A model generated the notes under the pieces. The model was given only the letters and a program-made list of their open reading frames with translations. It did not search any database and was not told the origin of the DNA. The position numbers and the translations under genes were made by a program. A stretch of 64,000 bases of DNA from contig NZ_CP013118.1 of NCBI RefSeq assembly GCF_001443605.1, positions 2,723,501 through 2,787,500 on the forward strand, read 5' to 3'. Positions 52,549 to 62,190 of this stretch are shown here, piece by piece. The DNA comes from Salinivirga cyanobacteriivorans (GTDB taxonomy: Bacteria > Bacteroidota > Bacteroidia > Bacteroidales > Salinivirgaceae). Within the stretch, counting starts at the first letter, position 1, and the number at the start of each line of letters is the position of its first letter.

Positions 52549-53355
52549 ATGAAAATAGGATTAATTGGAACAGAAAAAGATATTCAAAAACGAGCCCCTG
52601 TTTTTGCGGAAGTATTTGGTGAAAATAGTTTAACTATTTTACACAGCAAAGATGAGGACAATAGTTTTAATTCAACGGATACGGTTGAGGAGCTCGTGCA
52701 GTTGAATGACCTTGTAGTTGTTGAACCAGGTGCAGCTGAGAACCTGAATTTACTCTACCACACCATAAAAAAAGGAGATAAAATATTTCTTGACCTTGGT
52801 TACCCGCTTTCATTACCTGTTATTCAAAAGTGTAAGGCATATCAAGAAGAAGCCGGTAATGTTGTAGCTTTTGATATTACCCCGTATTTTTCTCTAAAAA
52901 ATATTTTTCAGGACTACACCAAACAAGCACATTTACATATCACCAGGTTTAATACCGAAAAAGAAATATTGTTACAGGTCTACCAACTTTTAATTTTTGG
53001 CTGTCTGTATTTAGATTGTGAAAATATACAATCTTTTTTTCATGTAATGCCAGACCAAAATAAAAATGCACGGGCTATTTCATTTAACCTTAGTAATTTA
53101 AAGGATAGATATTTACATCTGTTTGTTGGTAATTATGCCAATGGTAACAGCCATTATATGATGTATGATGAAAATATTGTGGAACAGGGGAATTTTTCGG
53201 AAGGCGAATTTTCTAATCATCCTGACATATTAAAACGACAACTTGATGCGTTATACAATCACAATATTAAAGGAGACCTAAACTGTCTTTATAGTGTGGT
53301 AACTTTGCTTGAAAAGCTTAAAGATTCGGCCGAGAAGAAAGGTTTTTATTTGTAG
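52549..53355 (+). CDS. Rossmann-like protein of unknown function
   Basis: 268 aa. The start MKIGLIGTEKDIQKRAPVFA resembles the NAD-binding beta-alpha-beta of Gfo/Idh/MocA-type proteins, but the canonical GxGxxG is GLIGTEKD and the catalytic EKP/EKPL motif is absent. The middle holds a segment FDITPYFSLKNIFQDYTKQA; nothing else is recognised. It sits 74 nt before a lipoprotein gene and a polyprenyl sugar transferase on the same strand, so a role in surface polysaccharide chemistry is possible but not shown. Confidence 0.55.
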   Translation: MKIGLIGTEKDIQKRAPVFAEVFGENSLTILHSKDEDNSFNSTDTVEELVQLNDLVVVEPGAAENLNLLYHTIKKGDKIFLDLGYPLSLPVIQKCKAYQEEAGNVVAFDITPYFSLKNIFQDYTKQAHLHITRFNTEKEILLQVYQLLIFGCLYLDCENIQSFFHVMPDQNKNARAISFNLSNLKDRYLHLFVGNYANGNSHYMMYDENIVEQGNFSEGEFSNHPDILKRQLDALYNHNIKGDLNCLYSVVTLLEKLKDSAEKKGFYL

Positions 53356-53430
53356 ATCACTTTTAAGCAAGATTTTTGTTTTCTTTGCAAGAATATTTCA
53401 AAATGAACGAATAATCTTATTGACCTAATA

Positions 53431-54267
53431 ATGACCAGAATAATTACACTTGTTTTTATTGCAACATTTTTATTTTTAATTGGTTGCGACCACATAAATC
53501 CGGAAGAAGAGATTCCAGTCTATTTTACGATTGAAGATATTATAGTTGATGAGGACTATGCTCAATTAACAGATGCCTGGGTTTACGTAAATGAAAAACT
53601 GATAGGTGTATATGAATTGCCGGCCCATTTTCCTGTTTTGGAAAGTGGAAATGCAAATATAAGGGTAGTACCAGGAATAAAAGTTAACGGAATAGCTGTT
53701 TCAAGAGGTCCTTACCCATTTTATCAACCCTGGGAGGTTGAAAAAAACCTCGTTCCTGGCCAAACACTCAATTTGAACCCTGTAACTTCGTTTCGTGAAG
53801 GCCTAAATTTTCAATGGGTGGAAACATTCCAATTTGCCACGACAACCCTTGAAGCTTACGATTCTACCAATACCACCATTATCAAAACAGATACCATTAG
53901 CGACGCCCCTTCTTCAACAGCAGGCGCCATCATTGTGGAGCCTGATTCAACTTTTACATTACAATCGGTTGAACAGTACTTTTTACCTTCAGACCGGGAT
54001 GTATACCTGGAGCTGTCTTATAAAACAGACCACTATTTTGAATTTGCATGGCATGTCCAAAACCTAACTGATGGAAGTATAAGAGAAGCGCGCATATATC
54101 AGTTTAATCCAACTGATGGATGGGAACATATTTATATTTACTTAAGCAATTTTATCGATGATTATAATGTTCTTAATCATAAGTTCCGTTTCCTTTTCGG
54201 GGGGAATAATATCACAGATGAATCTAAATATGTTTATTTAGACAATATTAGGTTAATTCACTATTGA
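53431..54267 (+). CDS. Hypothetical outer-membrane lipoprotein
   Basis: 278 aa. Residues 1-20 form a lipoprotein signal with the lipobox FLIGC. The mature protein begins DHINPEEEIPVYFTIEDIIV and is beta-rich, with a late jelly-roll-like section (YLELSYKTDHYFEFAWHVQN, then YVYLDNIRLIHY) resembling carbohydrate-binding folds. It begins 74 nt after the Rossmann-like gene and ends 9 nt before the sugar transferase. No function assigned. Confidence 0.65.
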   Translation: MTRIITLVFIATFLFLIGCDHINPEEEIPVYFTIEDIIVDEDYAQLTDAWVYVNEKLIGVYELPAHFPVLESGNANIRVVPGIKVNGIAVSRGPYPFYQPWEVEKNLVPGQTLNLNPVTSFREGLNFQWVETFQFATTTLEAYDSTNTTIIKTDTISDAPSSTAGAIIVEPDSTFTLQSVEQYFLPSDRDVYLELSYKTDHYFEFAWHVQNLTDGSIREARIYQFNPTDGWEHIYIYLSNFIDDYNVLNHKFRFLFGGNNITDESKYVYLDNIRLIHY

Positions 54268-54276
54268 TCAGGCTAT

Positions 54277-55692
54277 ATGAATAAAAAGCTACTTACCCTA
54301 AAATATGTATTATTTGATTTGCTGGCCGCGGCTATTAGCTGGGGCCTGTTTTACAGTTACCGTAAAATATATGTGGAGCACTTTCCTATTGAAAAAATAC
54401 ACCTGGGAAATGACGACACTTTTTTCCTTGGGCTAAGCATTATACCATTTTTTTGGTTGGCACTCTATTATTTTACGGGTGAATATCGAAACTTGTTAAG
54501 AAAGTCGCGATTGCAGGAACTGGCATCTACATTTAAGCTTGTGCTTGTTGGTTCGGTAATATTGTTTTTCATTCTAATACTGGATGATTATATCTCATCC
54601 TATAAAAACTATTACAGTTCTTTTTTCACATTGTTCTCCCTGCAATTTGTATTTACCTATATTCCCAGGTTAACTATTACCAGTTCGACAATACGTAAAA
54701 TGCGTCGGGGCGAGTTTTCTTTCAATACACTCATTATAGGTGCCCGGGAAAAAGCTGTTGGTTTAATAAAAGAAATGAGCAATAAACCTAAGTCATCCGG
54801 AAATAAGTTTATTGGGTTTGTACCTTTGGAGCCGCAGGAACAATATCCTTTAGAAGAATATTTGCCCAAACTCGGCGATTCATTAGAAGATATTAATACG
54901 ATTGTAAAAGAATACAAAGTAGATGAGGTAATTATATCGCTCGATTATCAGGAAAAAAATAAACTAGAAAAGGTTATTTCCCGGCTGGAGCTATTGCATA
55001 CACGAACCTTAATGCAACCTGATCTTTACGATATTCTTACCGGACATGTTCAGACCACATCGCTATACAGCATTCCTCTTTTGGAGGTTACACATGAACT
55101 TATGCCCCCCTGGCAGGAGAATGTGAAACGATTTCTTGATGTGGTTTTTTCAATTATTGCTATGATTATTTTAATTCCCTTATACCTGGGTATTTCAATA
55201 GCTATTAAAGCAAATTCCAAAGGGCCTGTTTTTTATTCTCATACGCGTATAGGCCGGTTTGGAAAACCATTCACCATTTATAAATTTCGTTCTATGGTGG
55301 TCGATGCTGAGAAAAACGGACCGCAGCTTTCAAATCATACAGATAATAGAATTACAAGTGTGGGACGGTTTTTACGTAAAACCCGCCTAGACGAAATTCC
55401 CCAGTTTTATAACGTGGTACTGGGCAACATGTCTCTGGTTGGGCCAAGGCCTGAGCGCCAGTTTTTTATTGATCAAATTGTGGAGCGTGCACCACATTAT
55501 TATCATCTGTTGCGGGTTCGACCTGGTATTACATCTCTTGGACAGGTAAAATATGGTTATGCAGAAAATGTTGATCAGATGATTGAACGGTTGCGTTACG
55601 ACATTATTTATATTGAAAATATGTCGCTATATGTCGACTTTAAAATCATGATCTATACTATAAAAACCATTTTTGAAGCCAGCGGTAAATAG
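54277..55692 (+). CDS. Polyprenyl-phosphate sugar-1-phosphate transferase (WcaJ/WbaP-type)
   Basis: 471 aa. Four or five N-terminal helices (to ~residue 130), a Rossmann-like region (~145-260), then the catalytic bacterial sugar transferase domain (~285-471). Its membrane hook is RFLDVVFSIIAMIILIPLYL. The catalytic core is TIYKFRSMVVDAEKNG, RLDEIPQFYNVVLGNMSLVG and the final RPE with RVRPGITSLGQVKYGYAE. It transfers a sugar-1-phosphate to undecaprenyl phosphate to start a surface polysaccharide. Its last 25 codons plus stop lie inside the 166-bp repeat copied 7.5 kb away, but this copy is complete. Confidence 0.9.
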   Translation: MNKKLLTLKYVLFDLLAAAISWGLFYSYRKIYVEHFPIEKIHLGNDDTFFLGLSIIPFFWLALYYFTGEYRNLLRKSRLQELASTFKLVLVGSVILFFILILDDYISSYKNYYSSFFTLFSLQFVFTYIPRLTITSSTIRKMRRGEFSFNTLIIGAREKAVGLIKEMSNKPKSSGNKFIGFVPLEPQEQYPLEEYLPKLGDSLEDINTIVKEYKVDEVIISLDYQEKNKLEKVISRLELLHTRTLMQPDLYDILTGHVQTTSLYSIPLLEVTHELMPPWQENVKRFLDVVFSIIAMIILIPLYLGISIAIKANSKGPVFYSHTRIGRFGKPFTIYKFRSMVVDAEKNGPQLSNHTDNRITSVGRFLRKTRLDEIPQFYNVVLGNMSLVGPRPERQFFIDQIVERAPHYYHLLRVRPGITSLGQVKYGYAENVDQMIERLRYDIIYIENMSLYVDFKIMIYTIKTIFEASGK

Positions 55693-55780
55693 GTAGCTAG
55701 TATTTAGCCACAATAGGATACCTGCGACCCATTCCGAATGCTTTTGATGAAACTCTCAGTATAGGCGGAAACTGGTAACG
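55615..55780. repeat. 166-bp direct repeat, copy 1
   Basis: Identical base for base to 63145-63310 (offset 7530). It carries the last 25 codons and stop of the sugar transferase, a 4-bp spacer and, in reverse, the last 27 codons and stop of nadE. The nadE part here is an orphan copy. Up to 5 bp (GAAAA) at the left edge may be shared with the inverted end of repeat B. Confidence 0.97.
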
Positions 55781-56329
55781 CTCCTGTTTTGTGCATTGGG
55801 ACACCCACATTTAATTTCTATAAAAGCTATTTTTCTATTTGGTCATAAACCTACTTTTTTTGCTACAGGTCAAAAAAAGTAGGCAAAAAAACCCCGCCGC
55901 TTACAGAAAAATGCTAAAAACCTGCTCATTATGACTAAAGTTTACGAACTCACACCGATTTTTTCTGAAAAATCGGTGCTCAAACAGCGCAAACTTTGAC
56001 GCCATAATGAACAGGTTTTCTTAACGCATTTTTCTTCATGCGGCTATAAAAGCAACTGTTATCCACTACATCAACGACAAGGCCCAAAGCGGGTTGGCCC
56101 GATCAAATTGGCGGGCTAGCGTTAGCGTGAATGATCAATAAACATAAATGACATAAAAGAGGCTTGTCCAGCTTTTATATGTCATTTAGTTTATTGAACA
56201 GAGCGGGTGGAAGCGTAATTTGATCTAGACTTTTTTGCAACTTTTTTTGTCATAAAAAAAAGTTGGTTGTAAAAAGTTAACTTTTTCTATGATGAGATAA
56301 AGTGGGTCATGCATTGCACAAAACGGGAG
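55781..56329. repeat. Structured repeat A with imperfect terminal inverted ends
   Basis: Left end CTCCTGTTTTGTGCA (55781-55795) and right end (56315-56329) match in 14 of 15 positions. The interior is a chain of hairpins: 12-bp CCTACTTTTTTT stem at 55850-55883; a ~149-nt imperfect foldback 55896-56044 with an inner 11-bp stem (55953-55978); arms GATCAAATT/AATTTGATC at 56101 and 56217; and a CAAC-poly(T) stem at 56238-56265. 55782-56109 is 327/328 identical to 62194-62521. No coding sequence. Confidence 0.85.
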
Positions 56330-56580
56330 GAATTTTAAATTAGAAGATTGCTTTATCCGGGATTTTCGGGTTAGGGCTTGGCTAAAAGTTAAAGCGTCAT
56401 GCTTCAGTGCTGTGAATCGGGTTCTGTTTGCAGACTGGCTCAGATTTTTGGCTACAAGTCATCTGGTGAATTGATCCTTGCCTTTTGATTGATGCAAACT
56501 GTTTCGAAAAGTTAGCAAGTTATTCACCAGATGGCTGGCAATCTACCAATCGCAGGCCGACTCGGAGTCGGTATGCGATT
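56328..56580. repeat. 253-bp direct repeat C1
   Basis: About 98% identical to 61796-62048 (offset 5468), same orientation. Arms CATCTGGTGAAT (56460-56471) and ATTCACCAGATG (56522-56533) can pair across a ~50-nt loop. A 9-bp palindrome at the end (GACTCGGAGTC) also occurs. A short open frame inside is shared by both copies, but nothing supports translation. It starts directly at the end of repeat A. Confidence 0.85.
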
Positions 56581-56644
56581 TCCAGAAAAAGCAAGTCCGA
56601 AGCGAAGTGCCCCGGACCTGGTTTTATTGCAGCTGTTACTATTT

Positions 56645-59600
56645 TTAGTTTACAACGATGCTTTGTGTATGTAGGGTTGTAAGATTTTGATCTATTTTGA
56701 TGAAGTAAATTCCATCAGGTAAATCTTCCATATTGACCGTTTCCTGATATTGAACTGAATTGCTCATTTCATGATGCAATGCCCTGATTAGTTTACCTGC
56801 ACTGTTGTAAATTTTAACAGCAACAGTGCCTGCCTGGTGAAAATTGCAGGTAATATTCAGAGTGTTTTGTACCGGGTTTGGGTAAATGTCTACCTCCCCG
56901 GTTGGTAAATCTGAATTTGTTTCATTCGGTTGCTGTACAATTTCTTCTGCGTCATTGGGCATGCCACCTATTTCATCTAAGAGTTTTTTGCGATTTCGGG
57001 TATACAATTCAAAGGTTTTAGGGATCATTTCCTGGAACTTGAAACTTGCAGATGCGGCTTTCCCGTTTTCCTCCATCATGTAACTGACTTTTCCGGCATC
57101 AATAACCGCGTAAATAGAATCTTCCGGTGTGGGAGGATCAGCAATAATGTCCTCATAGAAACTTAAAGCAGCCTGGTAATTTTCCATATAAACCCTGCAA
57201 TCGGCTGTGAGGTAACCTGCAAGTTTTTTCAACTCTTCATCCTGTTGAATATTGCTGTTGGTATTATAATAATTGATAAGCTGATTCAAATTATTAAGTT
57301 GCACAGCAATAGCCGGCATCATCTTCATGGCAGTGGATGCGAAGCTTGATTCGGGCCATGTGCTTACAATGGATTGCAATTGGGCTTCTGCACCTGTGTA
57401 GTCAGCATCTTCAACTTCATTTATTGCTGTTTCATAAGCAATCATGGGAGCAGAGGGATCATCCAGAGCTTCGCCAAATTCACAATCCCATGGCGGAAAA
57501 AATGTAAAAGACTTGAGCGGAACAAGGTCTTCCTGTGGCACAAAGTTATCGCCCCAGCAGTTATTACTTACATCATGAACAAAGGTCTTAACTTCCTGGC
57601 AATATATTAGTGGATACGAACTACTTGTTTTTTGCACAATATTCCACCTAAAATACCACGGAAAACTATTATCTGTGGCAATAATTTGGTTTTTACGGTT
57701 GTTGTATATTTGCTGACTGCCGGTTTTAGAATCTCCATACATCTCCACGGTGCTCTTGTGAAAAATACCTGCACCATAATCGTTCTCATAAATACGGTTA
57801 TGATTCACCCTGGTTACGGAAGAATAAATTAATAAGCCCTTTGAATTGCCAGTGCCATAATTGTAACGGATGGTATTCCCGGTTACATCATGTTTTTTCA
57901 TGGCTTCGTTGCCGGTGTAATATAAAGCAATGCCATTGCCGGAATTGTTTTCAACCACATTATTGGTTATTGCATAACTCAAATAAGACTCTACCCGCAA
58001 TGCTGATGTGTTCGGACTAAAGTTAAACACGTTATTATCCACAACACAGTTTTCCTGTTTTTCTCCCTCTAAATATAGTGAAGACCCTGTAAAAGAACTG
58101 TTTCGAATCTCTGCCGGTGCATTCCTTGATTTAATGTGGGTATGGGTATTGATGAAAATCACGTTATCGAACGTAACCGCCTGGCCATTATATATTTCCA
58201 CATATCCGGTTCCATCATGGGTAAAATTTTTAATGGTTGTATTTGGCCCACAACTAAAAGGGCCATTAATAACCAGTATATTTCCGGAACTGGTCCCCTC
58301 TATAGTCGCACCCTCTTCCAGCGTAAGGGAAGCGCTACTTTCGAAAGTTACCGCATCTTCGATGATGAGGGTGCCGCCTCCCTGAACCATAATGGCAATA
58401 TTCGACAAACTCTGGTCTGACAATTTAAGACATCCATTTACAATTACCTTACCGGTTTGAGTTGTTCCATGCAAACCAATATTTGGACCACAAGCTAATT
58501 GCGCATTGTTTTCTATAACTAAATTTCCATTTGTAACAAAGTTGGTACTTGTGTATTCACTTTGGAAAAAAACATCATTTGTTATGTTACAATAACTATT
58601 TTCATTAATGGTTAAGGCAACATCATCCTTTAAAACCACAGTGTTGTTGGATAACAATATTGTATCAAAATCTGTGACCTTTACATCTTTATTAATTGGT
58701 ATTGTATCCGTATCAGAAAAGTCGATAGTTTCATCAATTACTGATGGAATATAAAAATAATCTATAAGAAGGTTCTGGGTGGCTTCCAAAGTATCAATAT
58801 AAACATTGCTTTGTTCCCCTTCAATTTCGACCCTAACGCCGTCATTATCGATCATTCCATAGTATAAGACATTTCCCTCAAAGTATATACAAGTATCCAT
58901 GGGCCATTCATAAACCTTAATTGCGATTCCATCACCGTATTGTTTATCCCAATATTGTTCACTAGAAAAATCAAAAAGCATTTCAATAGGTTCTTGGTTT
59001 ATTCCTTGCATTGACAAAACACCTCCATTAGCTAATACCCAATTGCCTTCCCATTTAGAATCAGGCGGTTCATCACCCATATAAAAACTGAGAAGTTCTC
59101 TGTTATTATGCTCAAACTCCGCTTCTAATAATAGTTTTGGGTCATAGTCAGTTATAACATCAATTACATAAACTTTCTGGTTGTCTATTGGGTATGGATG
59201 GCTTGTAACAAAACTAGAATTCGGGTGATTTATATCAGGTTTAGCCAATAAACGGTATGGCAAATATAAAAATCCCGAATCACTAGCCAAAGTTGAATTA
59301 GGACGTTGCAACCAATTCACTCCAGAACTTCCTGCTAGTTTTAGAGCTCCAATTTCCCACTCGCGCATATCCACGGTATCGTCGTTATTTATATCTATAT
59401 CATTCGTAAATACACCATCGCCATTGAAATCATATTTGATAAGGTCATTATACCCAACAAAGGTCATTTCATGTCCATGTCCTTCGGGATTTCCTGCCGA
59501 ATCTGTTTGATAAATCATATCCTTAATTAAGGTTTTCCCTGCATCAAAAGATTCCGGTGGTAATTCTACAAGAGAGTCGTAGTTATTCATGTATGTGACA

Positions 59601-60231
59601 AATACAGCTAACCCACCTGTTGAATCCCCTTTTCCGTGGTCGTTAATCCAATGCTTTAAATTATTTAAACCTTGTGGGGTGGCAACATTAATTGTATTTA
59701 TACTTTCCACCTTATTTGCAAGAGCTTGCTCATACTTATCATAACCTGTCATCCATCTCCTCGGATCCTCTTGAAATGATCCAAAAGTGGCAACATCGGC
59801 GCATCCCATCACTTCAGCTGTCTCGAAACCTGATAGAGGAAAGGTGGGATTGTGTCCTCCATTAGCATTCATATTATAGGTGAAGGAAATTGAAAAAAGG
59901 GATGTTGAATCATTTTCATCAAATGCCATATCACGCATCCTATTAACCTCATACGTAAAAGTATAGCCAATCTCCGCTGAATGAGCACATGCCATTGGTA
60001 ATCCCTGGAAAATTGAACGAAAATAGGGTAATTCAGAATTATCTACAAAGTCGGGAAGTGTTGTATTCGCAGATTTCACATTGTAAGGTAACTGGGGAAT
60101 ACTATCCAGATAGTTTAAACGAGTTTGGTCAGGAACCAGTACCCCCCCCCATTTAAAATTTCTTGTGCAAGAACCGGGCCTGCAAAGAGGAAGTTGAATA
60201 AAAATAAAGTAATAAAAACATGTTTTTTCAT
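56645..60231 (-). CDS. T9SS-exported papain-like / beta-helix protein, frame-split by a G9 tract
   Basis: The start ATG at 60231 gives a clear signal peptide (MKKHVFITLFLFNFLFAG, PVLAQ), but nine G residues at 60150-60142 throw the frame onto a stop 30 nt later. With 10 (or 7) Gs the frame joins the 1144-aa frame below. That frame has a papain-like domain: catalytic Cys in LPMACAHSAEIGYTFTYEVN, His in GHGHEMTFVGYND, while the usual Asn-Ser-Trp-Gly site is SSGVNW. A calcium-loop insert begins DFNGDGVFTNDIDIN. A right-handed beta-helix (~570-860), a TPR-like region (~920-1040) and a C-terminal type A sorting domain (VDIYPNPVQNTLNI to the C-terminal VVN) follow. Probable export and surface attachment. 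Cys peptidase activity is inferred and the Asn loss makes it uncertain. It starts 12 nt after the BNR gene. Confidence 0.8.
60142..60150 (-). repeat. Nine-G homopolymer, putative phase-variation tract
   Basis: A run of 9 Cs on the plus strand is 9 Gs in the gene, 28 codons from the start and directly past the signal peptide. As given the frame is OFF; G10 or G7 is ON. Confidence 0.75.
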
Positions 60232-60243
60232 AATGCAGTAGTT

Positions 60244-61467
60244 TTAGTGTTTAATAAATAATTGATTAAAAGTGGTGCTGGAATTTCTGATTCTTATGAT
60301 ATATGTGCCACCTGGAAGAGCTGAAACATCTATGCTATTTAAATCTTGGTTTAAACTTTTCGATAAAACCTGTTGGCCATTTATCTTGTAAATTAGTAGC
60401 TCTGATATAGAGATATTGGAATTCAGTTTTATATTTATTCGATCATGTGCAGGGTTTGGATAAATTAGTGGTTGATCTACTGAGAAATCACTATTATGCG
60501 AATTATGCACCGTTACCGCATCTATGCTGCGATAAATTTTATCTTGTGATCCATCGCTCACGGCGTACAAATGGCCATCCTTACCCAGTTCAAGTTTGTA
60601 AATAGCCGGGTATTCAATTCCGTTTGTTACATCCTGCCAGGTATCACCAGCATCAGGTGACATCAATACACCGGGAGTTGTCAGTTCAAATCCATGACTG
60701 GCCGCATAAATAGTATCACCAGGAGTTACAACTAATCCAGTCACTGATAAATCATCCCGAAGGGTATCCCATGTTGCACCCAAATCAGTAGATTTGAATA
60801 CACCCCCTTCAAAAGCATACATTTTATTGTAGCAGCCTACATAAAGCTCACCCGATGAACCAATTCTTATTATATCATTACTAAAATATTCAAGTGCAAA
60901 CTTGTCCCAGGTTTCTCCTTCATCCTCACTTTTATAGAGTCCACTTATTGTATATGCATCATAAGACAACGACCCGGCAAATAATATCCCTGATGGATGT
61001 TGAGCAATAGATTGAAATGATTCATTAAGACCTCCTTCATAAATTTCATCCCAGGTGCAGCCTCCATCAACGGATTTTGAAATTGACTGAAAACCACCTG
61101 AAAATATAATAGTATCATTAATAAAACAAAAAAAATCAGAAGTATGCCCCCGGTTGTTAATTTGTTCCCACTCACCCTCTATTCCAATGCGTCGATAAAT
61201 AATACCGCGGGTGACAGCGTAATAGGTATTTTTATAGGTCATTAAATATACCAATGAAGGACTTTCAATTTCATGTTGCCAGGTTTCTGCTCCGTCATAC
61301 GTGGTGTATAAACCTGCAGATCCGCAAATCATGGTAATGTTCTCATTGATACCATAAATATCATTCACCTGAACATTATCGGGCAAAGGAATTTCCTCCC
61401 AAAAGTCCTGAGAAAACAGGGGTCGGGCGAATAAAAACAATAACAAGAATAAAATAAAAGTGCGCAT
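60244..61467 (-). CDS. Secreted BNR-repeat protein with T9SS sorting domain
   Basis: 407 aa with a signal peptide (residues 1-20, ending ...LFSQ). Residues ~25-310 carry BNR/Asp-box blades such as TTYDGAETWQHEI, KSVDGGCTWDEIYEGG, KSEDEGETWDKF and MSPDAGDTWQDV. The C-terminal 80 residues form a type A sorting domain (PLIYPNPAHDRINIKLNSNI to the end). This is the usual layout of T9SS-exported propellers; a substrate is not evident. It is the first of a two-gene minus-strand unit, 12 nt before the papain-like gene. Confidence 0.88.
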   Translation of the reverse strand: MRTFILFLLLFLFARPLFSQDFWEEIPLPDNVQVNDIYGINENITMICGSAGLYTTYDGAETWQHEIESPSLVYLMTYKNTYYAVTRGIIYRRIGIEGEWEQINNRGHTSDFFCFINDTIIFSGGFQSISKSVDGGCTWDEIYEGGLNESFQSIAQHPSGILFAGSLSYDAYTISGLYKSEDEGETWDKFALEYFSNDIIRIGSSGELYVGCYNKMYAFEGGVFKSTDLGATWDTLRDDLSVTGLVVTPGDTIYAASHGFELTTPGVLMSPDAGDTWQDVTNGIEYPAIYKLELGKDGHLYAVSDGSQDKIYRSIDAVTVHNSHNSDFSVDQPLIYPNPAHDRINIKLNSNISISELLIYKINGQQVLSKSLNQDLNSIDVSALPGGTYIIRIRNSSTTFNQLFIKH

Positions 61468-61795
61468 AATATGAATTTCTTATTTATCACTAAGTTGGTG
61501 TTACGATTACTATATTAAGCAGGGATTTGGTCATATACGAATTAACAGCTCCATATTGCTTGCATTTAAACCTGACTTTTACTATAAATTTCCAAATACA
61601 TTTATTCAAAAACAAATTTTTCATAGACAATTTTCCAACAAATTCAGTATCTTTTGTTTGCGAAAATATGGCATTGCACAACAGTGTGTTATAATTTAAA
61701 CTATTGTACCCGTGTTCGACATAATCGAACCAAAATAAACAATGTTACAAGAGGTCGGTTTTTTATAAATAATTCGTGATATAAACATTAATAAA
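61468..61795. other. 328-bp intergenic upstream of the BNR gene
   Basis: No convincing gene. A 63-codon frame on the minus strand has unlikely composition and no ribosome binding site. A small hairpin GTTCGA/TCGAAC lies at 61714-61730. The promoter of the BNR/papain pair should be here, but only one-mismatch -7 candidates are visible. Confidence 0.4.
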
Positions 61796-62048
61796 AGGAA
61801 TTTTAAATTAGAAGATTGCTTTATCCGGGATTTTTGGGAGAGGGCTTGGCTAAAAGTTAAAGCGTCATGCTTCAGTGCTGTGAATCGGGTTCTGTTTGCA
61901 GACTGGCTCAGATTTTTGGCTACAAGTCATCTGGTGAATTGATCCTTGCCTTTTGATTGATGCAAACTGTTTCGAAAAGTTAGCAAGTTATTCACCAGAT
62001 GGCTGGCATTCTACCAATCGCAGGCCGACTCCGAGTCGGTATGCGATT
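61796..62048. repeat. 253-bp direct repeat C2
   Basis: Second copy of C1 with a few substitutions, including GACTCCGAGTC for GACTCGGAGTC in the terminal palindrome. It is followed by 146 bp of unmatched sequence, then repeat B. Confidence 0.85.
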
Positions 62049-62190
62049 ATTGTCACGGCAGCTTATTTGGTAAATTTTTCAAATAGCGTTAAACCCTTGA
62101 GTCTGCTATTACCCATAATTTGTCGTCAGGACTGTACATTTTGATTATTCAAAGCGAAAGTAAAACAGCACAAGCTAAGTTCGCGGCTTT

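Noticed and set aside
55781-56329. CRISPR or tandem array in the repeat zone
   Set aside because: Copies are long, only two per type, and lack regular spacers; no cas gene in the window.
56485-56682. Short plus-strand ORF in C1 (and its counterpart at 61953-62144 in C2)
   Set aside because: It lies within a repeat, has odd composition and the two copies diverge after the repeat ends. No ribosome binding site.
60142-60150. Treating the papain-like gene simply as a pseudogene
   Set aside because: The lesion is a single homopolymer difference and the body is free of stops, so phase variation or a read error fits better.
61490-61681. Minus-strand 63-codon frame upstream of the BNR gene
   Set aside because: Composition unlike a real protein, with no ribosome binding site or homology I recognise.
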